From contig CALMNL010000004.1 of NCBI GenBank assembly GCA_937868765.1, forward strand, positions 1,500,749 through 1,564,748: a stretch of 64,000 bases of DNA, in the 5' to 3' direction. The position numbers and the translations under genes are program-made. The DNA is from an uncultured Desulfatitalea sp. Its GTDB lineage: Bacteria > Desulfobacterota > Desulfobacteria > Desulfobacterales > Desulfosarcinaceae. Below are positions 52,318-60,995 of the stretch, one piece after another. The stretch's first letter is position 1; every line of letters begins with the position of its first letter. Under the pieces are notes generated by a model that did no database searches, had not been told where the DNA came from, and saw only the letters and a list, made by a program, of their open reading frames with translations.

Positions 52318-54570
52318 GTGCTCAAAATTCGCCGAATTTACGATGACGTCCTGCCCGTCAATCGCGAAATCATCCAGCAGGTTCAGACGATCCTTCGCAC
52401 CCGCTTCGGCGCGGCGCCCGAAGAAGAGATCGCCCAGATCGGCGAAAAACTGCGCAACCCCTTCAAACAGCGGTTCCGCACCATCCTGCTGGTGGCCGAA
52501 AACCTGCGCCGCCGGGTGCAGGGTTTCGCCATGCTGCTGCATGAACCGGAGATCGGTTTCTGCTACCTGGACTGGATCGCCCTGGCCGGCGGCAAGACCG
52601 GCGGCGGGCTGGGCAGCGCCCTCTATGACCGGGTGCGCGGCGAGGCCGTGGCCCTCGAGGCCAAAGGGCTTTTCTTCGAGTGCCTGCCCGATGAGGCCGG
52701 GCAATGCCCGGACGAGGCCATGCTTCGTCAGAACCGCCAGCGGCTGCGCTTCTACGAACGCTACGGCGCCCGGCCCATCGTCCATACGGGCTACGAATTG
52801 CCCATCAAGCCCGGCGATACCTGCATGCCCCATCTGGTATACGACGGCCTGGACCGGGGAAGCCCGCTGCGCCGGGAGTTCGCGCGCAAGGTGGTGCGGG
52901 CCGTCCTCGAACGCAAATACGCCGCCTACTGCCCCCCCGACTACGTGGACCGGGTGGTGGCCTCGTTCAAGGAGGACCCGGTGGCCCTGCGGGCTTATCG
53001 CTACGTCAAGCCCGAAGCGGTGCACACGGCCGTCGATAGCCGCTCCCTGGAGCAGATCGCCCTGGTGGTCAACGACAAGCACGACATCCACCATGTCCAC
53101 GAGCGCGGTTACGTGGAGGCGCCGGTGCGCGTGCGCAGCATCCTGGTGGCCCTCAACCCCAGCGGCCTGTTCGCCCTGAGCCGGCCGCGCCCCTTCGCCG
53201 ACAAACACATCACGGCCGTGCACGACACCGACCTCGTCAACTACCTGCGCCGGGCCTGCGAGGAGATGCCGCCGGGCAAATCGCTCTATCCCTATATCTT
53301 CCCCATCCGCAACCAGACCCGGCCGCCCAAGGAACCGTCGGTGCTTTCGGGATACTACTGCATCGACACCTTCACCCCCATCCACCACGAGGCGTACCCG
53401 GCCGCGCGCCACGGCGTGGATTGCGCCTTGACCGCCGCGGCCCAGATCCTGGCCGGCCGTCGCATCGCCTATGCCCTGGTGCGGCCGCCCGGGCATCACG
53501 CCGAGCGCCGCGCGTTCGGGGGGTTCTGCTACTTCAACAACAATGCCATTGCCGCCCAGTTCCTCAGCGCCCACGGCCGGGTGGCGATCCTGGACATCGA
53601 TTACCACCACGGCAACGGCCAGCAGGAGATCTTTTACCGCCGGGCCGATGTGCTCACCGTCTCCATCCACGGCCATCCCCAGTTCGCTTACCCTTACTTC
53701 ACCGGATTCGAAGACGAGCGCGGCGAAGGCGAAGGCGAAGGCTTCAACTGCAATCTGCCCCTGCCCGAAACCGTGGACGGGCCGACCTACGCCAAGGCCC
53801 TGGAAAAAGCACTCCAACGCATCCGGGCCTTCAAACCCCAGTTCCTGGTGGTGGCCCTGGGCCTGGACACGGCCAAGGGCGACCCCACCGGCACGTGGCA
53901 ACTTTTGGCCAGGGATTTCGAAACCAACGGCCGCCTGATCGGGGAAATGAACCTGCCCACGCTGGTGGTCCAGGAGGGGGGCTACCGCAACCGCACCCTG
54001 GGCGCCAACGCCCTGGGCTTCTTCAAAGGTCTGGCGGCGGCCAGCGCCCGGGTCACGGCGCGCCAGCAGCCCGAGGCCGACACCATGCACGGCCTGCGCT
54101 GGCGCTACGTGCTGCAACCCGAAGATCCCGAACGCATCCGGCGGCTGGTGACCCTCACCGGCTACTTCAACCCCGATGAGATCGGCATCGCCGAAGAATT
54201 GGTCCAAGAGCGCCTCGCCAAGGGCGAGCCCAGCGGCTATTACTTCGTCCTGGCCGAGCACTACGGCCGCCTGGCCGGCTACACCTGCTACGGCCCCATC
54301 GCCGGCAGCGCCAACAGCTTCGATCTGTACTGGATCGCCGTGCACCCCGACTTCCAGCGCCGCGGCCTGGGTCGTCGCCTCATGCGCGAAAGCGAACGGC
54401 TGATCCACAAGGCCGGCGGCCGCCGCATCTACGTGGAGACCTCCACCCGGGCCCAGTACGCCAGCACCCGCATCTTCTACGAAAACTGCGACTACCGCCA
54501 GGAGGCGGTCCTGGATGATTTCTACGCGCCGGGCGACGGCAAGGCGATTTACTGCAAGGTGATGAAATGA
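52318..54570 (+). CDS. Three-domain GNAT - histone-deacetylase-like - GNAT protein
   Basis: A 750-residue protein. GTG 52318 has GAGGA seven bases upstream; a TTG at 52312 is too close to it. Residues 1-190 look like a GNAT domain (FRTILLVAENLRRRVQGFAML, then GGGLGSALYDRV). Residues 330-580 are an HDAC/acetylpolyamine-amidohydrolase domain with PPGHHAE (about 391), zinc ligands in LDIDYHHGNGQ (about 428) and LGLDTAKGDP (about 516), and EGGY, so it appears active. Residues 590-750 are a second GNAT: IAVHPDFQRRGLGRRLMRESE and a DFYAPGDGKAIYCK ending. It could acetylate and deacetylate an amine such as beta-lysine. Confidence 0.9.
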   Translation: MLKIRRIYDDVLPVNREIIQQVQTILRTRFGAAPEEEIAQIGEKLRNPFKQRFRTILLVAENLRRRVQGFAMLLHEPEIGFCYLDWIALAGGKTGGGLGSALYDRVRGEAVALEAKGLFFECLPDEAGQCPDEAMLRQNRQRLRFYERYGARPIVHTGYELPIKPGDTCMPHLVYDGLDRGSPLRREFARKVVRAVLERKYAAYCPPDYVDRVVASFKEDPVALRAYRYVKPEAVHTAVDSRSLEQIALVVNDKHDIHHVHERGYVEAPVRVRSILVALNPSGLFALSRPRPFADKHITAVHDTDLVNYLRRACEEMPPGKSLYPYIFPIRNQTRPPKEPSVLSGYYCIDTFTPIHHEAYPAARHGVDCALTAAAQILAGRRIAYALVRPPGHHAERRAFGGFCYFNNNAIAAQFLSAHGRVAILDIDYHHGNGQQEIFYRRADVLTVSIHGHPQFAYPYFTGFEDERGEGEGEGFNCNLPLPETVDGPTYAKALEKALQRIRAFKPQFLVVALGLDTAKGDPTGTWQLLARDFETNGRLIGEMNLPTLVVQEGGYRNRTLGANALGFFKGLAAASARVTARQQPEADTMHGLRWRYVLQPEDPERIRRLVTLTGYFNPDEIGIAEELVQERLAKGEPSGYYFVLAEHYGRLAGYTCYGPIAGSANSFDLYWIAVHPDFQRRGLGRRLMRESERLIHKAGGRRIYVETSTRAQYASTRIFYENCDYRQEAVLDDFYAPGDGKAIYCKVMK

Positions 54571-54609
54571 AATAGACAGGGCCGGGGTCATTCCAGCGCC
54601 GAAAACATT

Positions 54610-54649
54610 GAGGCCGCACTGCACGCGAGGTGCAGGGCGGCCTCTTTAT
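54610..54649 (+). terminator. Intrinsic terminator after the GNAT-HDAC-GNAT gene
   Basis: GAGGCCGC pairs with GCGGCCTC, and inside it CTGCAC pairs with GTGCAG around a five-base loop, giving a 14-bp stem with one unpaired A and G. TTTAT follows. It lies between convergent genes and may act on both. Confidence 0.75.
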
Positions 54650-54677
54650 CAATAAGCTTTTTGGGAGGCAATGGCTG

Positions 54678-55106
54678 CTATTCCGGCTTTTCGCTGGTCC
54701 ACTGCCAGCTGGCGCCGTCAGCCACGCGTTTGATATTGATACGATGCGCCACGCGGCCCCCATTTTCTACAGAATAACTCACTTCAGCATCGCAGGGTAC
54801 CAACATTTTTTTGATACTCACCTCTTTGCCATCCGTCCCAATGATAAGGGTTTCAGGGCTTATTCCGAACTTGCCACTCATGGTGAAGATATGCTCGAGG
54901 CTCTTTTTCTCAATGGTGACATTCACTTTGGATAAGACCAGCGGCAGCCCTTCCTCGGTGGAGTTGTTTTTCCGGTGTTCCGGAGGCGCGGCCGAAACCG
55001 GCAGAACCCACCCAAGCAGTAAAATTATCAGTCCGGTGAGCAGGACGTGTTTAAGGGATGGTCTCACAGATTGATTCATCGTATATGCCATCGAGAAGAA
55101 TTTCAT
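54678..55106 (-). CDS. Small exported protein of unknown function
   Basis: A 142-residue protein that I do not recognise. GGGAG lies eight bases before ATG 55106. The N terminus carries a signal peptide with a hydrophobic core, HVLLTGLIILLLGWVLPVSAA (about 20-40). The mature part is short and beta-rich (LPLVLSKVNVTIEKKSLEHIF, TLIIGTDGKEVSIKKMLVPCDAEVSY). One cysteine. It follows pilY1 on the same strand with a strong hairpin between, so it may be a late gene of the pilus operon or independent. Confidence 0.7.
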   Translation of the reverse strand: MKFFSMAYTMNQSVRPSLKHVLLTGLIILLLGWVLPVSAAPPEHRKNNSTEEGLPLVLSKVNVTIEKKSLEHIFTMSGKFGISPETLIIGTDGKEVSIKKMLVPCDAEVSYSVENGGRVAHRINIKRVADGASWQWTSEKPE

Positions 55107-55158
55107 GGTTGTACTCCCATTGGGTTTTTTTACCTAAGCATCAATCGTTTGCCGAGAT

Positions 55159-55192
55159 CCCCATCCCCTCCCCTCAAGGGGAAGGGATGGGG
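55159..55192 (-). repeat. Strong GC-rich hairpin between pilY1 and the next gene
   Basis: CCCCATCCC-C-TCCCCT on one side and AGGGGA-A-GGGATGGGG on the other, with a two-base loop: 15 base pairs and one mismatch. No T-run on either side. It resembles the CCCCTCAAGGGG-type palindromes dispersed in many genomes. Confidence 0.7.
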
Positions 55193-55204
55193 CTTGTTAG
55201 CTTT

Positions 55205-58200
55205 CTATGGACAAGTCAGTGTGTCCGGTGGGGCGGCCACTTTGCCACTTTTCACCGCGCCGGGGTTGTCCTGCTCCAGCGGCTTGATGGCACCGGTACT
55301 GGTCTGGATATAGGCCCGGGAGCCCTCCTCACGGCCCACATGGATGTTGGGCGTGATGGTCATGCCTTGTCCCAGGGAAGATCTTTTGAGCACCAGGGCG
55401 TTGTCGCCGGCCATATCGCTGGTGTCCAGCCCGATGATGGGCAGGTAGTAGGCGGTGCCGGTACGATAGTACAGCACATAAACCTGGCTTTCACCGGAGA
55501 TCACGCAGGGATCATCGGAAGGCGTATAGGTGGTGAAAGTCAACACATCACCGGCCAGCACGGCCTCACCCAGGTTGCGTTCGCCCTTCGCATAGTCGAA
55601 CTCCAGTCGCCAGCCACTGTAATCTTCCTCGATCTTGTCCACCAAGGCCTGGAAGTCGGTATATCCTGTCACGGTTTCGCCGTTGTTGTAGACCTTGATA
55701 TTGGTGGTGTCCAACAGGTCATCGAAGCCCACTTCATTGTAATTGAACTTCTTTTCATCGTTGACGATGGTGTATGGCTCTTTCACTCCATAATAGGACT
55801 GCTGATCGGTATTCAGTTTATCCTCTTGGGAATACAATCGGCCGGTGCCGAAGTAGAGCCAGCGATTGCCGGCCTTGTCGGTGCCGGCGGTGGCCGAGGC
55901 CATGATCGGCTGGCCGTTGTCCAGGTTGCTGCTGATCTTGTCGGTCAAATCCAGCAAGGTGCTGTTGACGGTCCAGTTGGTTGACACTGTTGGGTTGGTG
56001 CCGTTTTCCATGACGATGCGACGCAGCTTGCCGTTCCATCCATCGGTATGGTTGCCGAAGCTGATGCCGAAATAGGCCGCATCGGCGTTGAAGTCCAGGT
56101 TCCAGTCCACGGTGATGGGCTTGGAAACGCTGCTTTCGGCCTCCGGGAAGCGCACCAGATAATAGCCAGCGGATGCAGCGGCAGCCGTATAGGTCTTGGG
56201 GCCGCTGCTGGTGAGGGTTACCACCCGGTGGTTGTTGGCCAGTTCCACCAGATCCACGGCGTACATCGCTGCCTGCTGGGTGCTGGTGCCGTCGATGAGG
56301 GCGTCATAGTTGGCGCCGTTGACACTGGCGCTATCCTTGGAAATCGGTCCTGACCCGAAGAGCAGATACCATTGGTTGGTCTTTTCGGTGTGATTGGCGA
56401 CATCGAAATCACGCATGGGAATCACGCCCGGATGGCAGGTGGTGAAGCCAAGCTCGGGGAAGGCGATTTCGCCCAACAGGATCGGCGGCGCTTCCGGATT
56501 TGTGATATCGAAGATAGCGAAGGCCGAACTCATGGCCTTATCCACAGCAGAGTTATAGAGTCCATCCGATTTGTCGATATCGGCCGCGATTTTGCCGCCG
56601 CCGAAGCGCATGCCGGCCACCAGCACCGTCGCCCAGCCATTGGGGTTGGTCGGATCATTGGCCCCTTTGCTGGGATAGATGCGGGCGTCGAAAATACGTG
56701 GCTGCAGATCCATGTAGTAGACATGCTCGTAATCCGGCTGGGTCCGCCAGTAGAGATGGGGCAGCAGGTTCTGGGGAATATAGGCCCACAGCTCGGCGCC
56801 CAAGTCCCATTGATGGTAAGGACCGCCCGTGGTCACCTCGATACCGGAGGTGTCGTAGGGCTTTAAGGTGAACTCGTTCTGGGTTACATTGAAAAAGCCG
56901 CTGTTGAATGCGTGCACCATGCCGTCGTTGGCGCCCACATAGACCACGTTGCGACGGAACTGGTAGCGTTTATAGAAAGTGGCATACCCCTTGTCCCGGT
57001 AGATCAGGTCAAAATCCTCGGCCGGCGCGCCCACCACGGTGGGGGTGGAGAACACGATGTCGCCCAGGCGCCAGGTTTCGAAGTTACCGTCACCGTTGCC
57101 ATCGTACTGTCGGTTGCGGAAAGCCGCCAGTTCCTGGGCGCCGACAGCGTCGGAACTCTGGTCTTCACCCCGGGTGAAGTTGATCACCCTGCGGATCTGT
57201 CGGCTGACCAGGGGTTGAAAATCGGTGTCGGTAGTTGCGATGGGCGGGCTGTACGGGGCAAAGGCATGGATATAGGCGAAGAAGTCGCCTGGGTCGACCA
57301 CCTGGGACCAGGCCGGATCGGCCAGGGCCACGAAATCCTTGACTTCGCCGCTGTCCGCGGCCATATCGCCATCCGCGTCCGCAAAGGTGAAGATGTAACG
57401 CTGGGCATCGGTGGACCCGTAGGTTCGCTGGTGGGTCGCATCGGTCAAGTTGTTGAGCCAGCCATTGGAAGACCAGAGGAAATTGAGCTCGCTCAATTTA
57501 AATTCGGTTTTGCCGTCTATGGTCAGCGGGCCGGCGTCCGTGGCGTCCAGGATGCCGTTGGCATCCGAATCTCTATATTTTTGAGCGGTTTCGTCCCCGA
57601 ATACGATGAACAGGTCATCCGCCAGGTCCAGTTTATGATTGTTGTTGGTATCCTCGCGCACATTGCCGTGGGCATCGGCCAGAAGGGCGTGGACTTGGCC
57701 GACCCACTTCACGGTCTGTCCGTTCACGGTTTCCGCTGGATAGAAGATGGACTGGTAGATGGCGCCTTCGCCGGACCTGGAGTTGGAGACCACCGAAGCG
57801 GCAGTACCGGAAGAGGCCCGTTTCAAGATGCTTTCGATGGCCGCCAGCAATTGTTTTTCCAGCTCGTAACCATCGTTGGCTTCATAGTAGGTGTCAGGCA
57901 CGCCGTCGCTGTCGGCATCCCACTCCAGGCGCTGGTCGGCCGGATCGGTATAGGTGCCGTTGGGTTTGCCATCGCTGTTCAAATCATCGAAACCGCCGTT
58001 GCGCGCCGCATCCTGCAAAAGACTGCGGCCGTTGGGGTCCTTGTCGAAGGCATACACAGTGTAGAGGATGAGGTTCTGGGCGTCGTTCAGATCCGGCCGC
58101 AGATCCGTGGTGCGGGCATAAAGGGCGACGTCATCGAGATAATCGGTGCCGCCGGATGGATAGTTACAGCCGGAATCGGTGGATTCGTTGCAGGCTGACA

Positions 58201-59938
58201 GATCTTTGCCGTCACCATCAAAATCTTTGAGAGAGCTGGGAATTTTGCTGTCTTTGGTGGAGGCGCCGTCGGTAAGCAGCAAAACAAAGCTTTTGGCGCA
58301 AGGCACCGACTTCTGCGCGGCTTTGTCCCAGTAAGGATCCTTGAGAGAGTTGATGCCGATACCGAACAACTGGGATTGATTGGGATAATCCAGGCCGGTG
58401 GCGACCGCCTCTTGTTTGAAATACTGGGTAGCCACGTAAAAAGCTTCAGACAGAGGCGTCCAGGTGTTGCACTTCTTGCTCTGCAAGTCGGGGAGAAAGT
58501 TGATTCCGAAGCCGTTGTCGATGGTGTTGGCGACATATCCGCCGCTATTGTTGGTGCCGCTGCCGGCATTGAACCACATGTTGCCCCAACGGGCGCGGTC
58601 GCCGATGCGCTGGAGCACGCCGGCCAGGTTGCCCTCGAAGAAATCCAGGGGCTCGATGGCGATGTATTTCTGGATATCGAGCTTGTAGTTGGTGCTGCTG
58701 ACGTTCAGATACCCGGTTTCCGTAACCCCATAGGTATAGCTTCCCTTGTAGGGGGTTGTGGCCGGCCCCGAAGCGCTGGAGAAGGTCTTCCAGTAGGTCC
58801 CATACCCTGTGGCGGCCGATTCGCACTGGTTTTGCTGGTTGCCGCCACCGGTGCGCGAGGTGGCCTTGCCACCCATGAGTACCTTGCGCAGGACATCCAC
58901 ACGACGCATGGCCATCCAGTTCATCCAGTTGCCGTCCCACAGCCCGTTGCTCTTGACCGCCGGCGCAATGGTGGCATCGTTGAGCGTGGCCGAGGCGCCG
59001 GCCAGGGTCTTCACGTTCCAGGTGTTGGTGGCCGGCACGTAGCTGACCTTTTTATAGGTCGGCCAGAAGACGTTGCTGCTGAACTTATAGAAATAGTCGG
59101 GATTAAAATAGCCGTAGTAGCGGGTTCCGGCGGCCTGGTCAATATAGGTGACATACAGGGTCGGGCCTACTGCCTGGCCCACTTCCCGGGACTGGGCCTC
59201 GCGATGGCCGGTGAGCGTCGAGGGAAATGCACTTCCTTCGAAGCGGAAGAACATGGCGTTGCCCGCTGCCCACCCGCCGCGGTTGACGATCTCCTGGACA
59301 ATGGCGGTCAGGTCGGAGGTGCTGTAGCGCATGCCATCCACCCAATCGCCGGGGGTCCAGGCCGCAGAGGCCGCGGTAGCGGTCCGGCTGGAGATATTGT
59401 AAGCGACCGCACTGTCCAGGAAGGCCGCATCGTCGGAGGCCTCCCCCTTGATGACCAGATCGGTGATCACCGAGGCCCAGCTGCCTTTGGAGGTGAATTC
59501 GATGCGGGCCGAAACGATGGTCGCGCCCTGGGGGATGGAGACCTCCTGGAAACGCACGCCGATATAATCGGTGCCGAAATCCAGGTCGTTGGCGCCGGCG
59601 CTGCCATCGCGCATGGCGCCGCCAGACGGGCCCTCTTCCATATCATCCCTGGCCAGGGATACAGGGAAGCTCACCGTGGTGCCGTTATACGGTGTGCCGG
59701 TATAGCCGTCGGCATAGGCCAGGGAGTTCATGCTGCCAGAGTTGTCCAGCATGATCATGATGTTGGGTTTGGCCGAGGTTGAAGCAAAAACCGGCACCTT
59801 GACATAGTCGGCCATAACGGGCGACTGCCAATCGGCATGGCTCGGTGTGGCGAAAGTCCAGGTGATGACGCCCAACAGAGCCAGTCTCATGGCCGTAGTT
59901 TTCGTCTGGTCGATAATTTTAGCGAAGATGCGTTTCAT
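55205..59938 (-). CDS. pilY1: PilY1-like type IV pilus tip adhesin with VWA domain and beta-propeller
   Basis: A 1577-residue exported protein. ATG 59938 is preferred over 59944 because GGAG lies seven bases away. After a signal peptide (to about 35) comes a VWA-like start, IMIMLDNSGSMN (D65, MIDAS DxSGS), interrupted by a beta-rich insert (about 100-260). The VWA part resumes with SFVLLLTDGAS near 555. Calcium-type Asp loops follow (DFDGDGKD, DADSDGVPD, DTNNNHKLD, DSDANGILD). The C-terminal 600 residues match the PilC/PilY1 propeller. PilY1 primes pilus assembly and mediates adhesion. Confidence 0.93.
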   Translation of the reverse strand: MKRIFAKIIDQTKTTAMRLALLGVITWTFATPSHADWQSPVMADYVKVPVFASTSAKPNIMIMLDNSGSMNSLAYADGYTGTPYNGTTVSFPVSLARDDMEEGPSGGAMRDGSAGANDLDFGTDYIGVRFQEVSIPQGATIVSARIEFTSKGSWASVITDLVIKGEASDDAAFLDSAVAYNISSRTATAASAAWTPGDWVDGMRYSTSDLTAIVQEIVNRGGWAAGNAMFFRFEGSAFPSTLTGHREAQSREVGQAVGPTLYVTYIDQAAGTRYYGYFNPDYFYKFSSNVFWPTYKKVSYVPATNTWNVKTLAGASATLNDATIAPAVKSNGLWDGNWMNWMAMRRVDVLRKVLMGGKATSRTGGGNQQNQCESAATGYGTYWKTFSSASGPATTPYKGSYTYGVTETGYLNVSSTNYKLDIQKYIAIEPLDFFEGNLAGVLQRIGDRARWGNMWFNAGSGTNNSGGYVANTIDNGFGINFLPDLQSKKCNTWTPLSEAFYVATQYFKQEAVATGLDYPNQSQLFGIGINSLKDPYWDKAAQKSVPCAKSFVLLLTDGASTKDSKIPSSLKDFDGDGKDLSACNESTDSGCNYPSGGTDYLDDVALYARTTDLRPDLNDAQNLILYTVYAFDKDPNGRSLLQDAARNGGFDDLNSDGKPNGTYTDPADQRLEWDADSDGVPDTYYEANDGYELEKQLLAAIESILKRASSGTAASVVSNSRSGEGAIYQSIFYPAETVNGQTVKWVGQVHALLADAHGNVREDTNNNHKLDLADDLFIVFGDETAQKYRDSDANGILDATDAGPLTIDGKTEFKLSELNFLWSSNGWLNNLTDATHQRTYGSTDAQRYIFTFADADGDMAADSGEVKDFVALADPAWSQVVDPGDFFAYIHAFAPYSPPIATTDTDFQPLVSRQIRRVINFTRGEDQSSDAVGAQELAAFRNRQYDGNGDGNFETWRLGDIVFSTPTVVGAPAEDFDLIYRDKGYATFYKRYQFRRNVVYVGANDGMVHAFNSGFFNVTQNEFTLKPYDTSGIEVTTGGPYHQWDLGAELWAYIPQNLLPHLYWRTQPDYEHVYYMDLQPRIFDARIYPSKGANDPTNPNGWATVLVAGMRFGGGKIAADIDKSDGLYNSAVDKAMSSAFAIFDITNPEAPPILLGEIAFPELGFTTCHPGVIPMRDFDVANHTEKTNQWYLLFGSGPISKDSASVNGANYDALIDGTSTQQAAMYAVDLVELANNHRVVTLTSSGPKTYTAAAASAGYYLVRFPEAESSVSKPITVDWNLDFNADAAYFGISFGNHTDGWNGKLRRIVMENGTNPTVSTNWTVNSTLLDLTDKISSNLDNGQPIMASATAGTDKAGNRWLYFGTGRLYSQEDKLNTDQQSYYGVKEPYTIVNDEKKFNYNEVGFDDLLDTTNIKVYNNGETVTGYTDFQALVDKIEEDYSGWRLEFDYAKGERNLGEAVLAGDVLTFTTYTPSDDPCVISGESQVYVLYYRTGTAYYLPIIGLDTSDMAGDNALVLKRSSLGQGMTITPNIHVGREEGSRAYIQTSTGAIKPLEQDNPGAVKSGKVAAPPDTLTCP

Positions 59939-59992
59939 TTCCATTCTCCATTTGGATTACGAAAATCGGCTTCGGAATGTTTTGAAGGACGC

Positions 59993-60541
59993 CTAAATCA
60001 AATGACGCCAACCGGTCACGACCCGAGCCTGGCTCTTGGCCGGGCCGTTGCCAAGGCCGCTGATGGTGTAAACGATCTGGGCGCCGCCGCCGGCCAGCCC
60101 TTTGCCGCGCCCATGGTACCCTTCGGGAAGCTGAAGGGCGTTTCCCGGAGAGAGGGTGGTGTTTCCGAAGATGGCAACCTGGACAGCTGTTTCAGATAGA
60201 TTGTCCACTTGCATATCGGCTCCGTTGCACGCTTCGTTCAGGTAGAATTCGCTGTTGTGAACCCAAAGATCGCTGGTAGGGCCGTAATTGAAGGGCGGCG
60301 TCTGGCTGCCGAACCCGCGACTTTCGATGTTCTGCTCGATCATTTCGGGTGCCAAGCCGTCGCAAACCGCCTCGGTGGTATACCAGGTCATCTTGTGCAG
60401 CTTGTCGTGGGAGGCCACCTGCAGCTCGATGGTGCTGGTCCTCGTTGCCAGCACACCGAGCACGGTAATTACCATTAATACGAGAATCACAACGATTAAT
60501 GCGGATCCATTTTCGTTTTGAAGATGCGTACGGTATTTCAT
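59993..60541 (-). CDS. pilX: PilX-like minor pilin
   Basis: A 182-residue protein. ATG 60541 is chosen, with AGAGG five bases upstream, over GTG 60547. The N terminus NENGSALIVVILVLMVITVLGVLATRTS is the PilX pattern: a short basic leader, Gly before Ser-Ala-Leu, then a long hydrophobic helix, with Glu near position 5 of the mature protein replaced. Two or three cysteines follow. Minor pilins of the PilVWX group form the priming complex with PilY1, which is encoded directly downstream. Confidence 0.85.
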   Translation of the reverse strand: MKYRTHLQNENGSALIVVILVLMVITVLGVLATRTSTIELQVASHDKLHKMTWYTTEAVCDGLAPEMIEQNIESRGFGSQTPPFNYGPTSDLWVHNSEFYLNEACNGADMQVDNLSETAVQVAIFGNTTLSPGNALQLPEGYHGRGKGLAGGGAQIVYTISGLGNGPAKSQARVVTGWRHLI

Positions 60542-60554
60542 AACCACCTCTGAA

Positions 60555-60962
60555 TTAAATCGTATCGTGTTTGATATAGACCATATTCATGGTTTTGGGA
60601 GCGCCGCGCTCCAGCCAGTTGACCGTGATATTCACCAGCATGGTGTTTTGAAGAAGTGCGTTGCGCTGGACGTTGTAAGTGACCGTATAGTTATCAACCT
60701 GGATGGGGCCATGAATGCCTTCTGTCAGATTATCGTCTGTCATGTAGTCCAACGGTCTGAGGTTCTCGACTTCATTGGCGGCCTCATTGGCTCCCATGGT
60801 CAAGTCGCGCGCCGTGCTGTTCCCGTTGATGGCCGTTACCTGCATGCTGACGGCTGCAAGAATGCCGACGGTGAAGACGAACATGCCAATGATCGCCTCA
60901 ATGAGAGTGAATCCCCGGGCGCAATGATTGTCGCCTAGCATATTTCTAAACTTTCTGTTCAT
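60555..60962 (-). CDS. pilV: PilV-like minor pilin
   Basis: A 135-residue prepilin. ATG 60962 is preferred, with AGGAG seven bases upstream; ATG 60968 is too close. The cleavage motif ARGFTLIEAIIGMFVFTVGILA (G at -1, F at +1, E at +5) is typical of PilV. The short globular part ends in VNWLERGAPKTMNMVYI. It lies between pilW and pilX, the usual order of the minor-pilin operon. Confidence 0.9.
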   Translation of the reverse strand: MNRKFRNMLGDNHCARGFTLIEAIIGMFVFTVGILAAVSMQVTAINGNSTARDLTMGANEAANEVENLRPLDYMTDDNLTEGIHGPIQVDNYTVTYNVQRNALLQNTMLVNITVNWLERGAPKTMNMVYIKHDTI

Positions 60963-60995
60963 GCCCATTCTCCTTGCTGGCCCTACTGGGTGGGA

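Noticed and set aside
52246-54624. 792-codon minus-strand open frame opposite the GNAT-HDAC-GNAT gene
   Set aside because: Antisense artefact of third-position GC bias. The forward frame has clear domains and a ribosome site.
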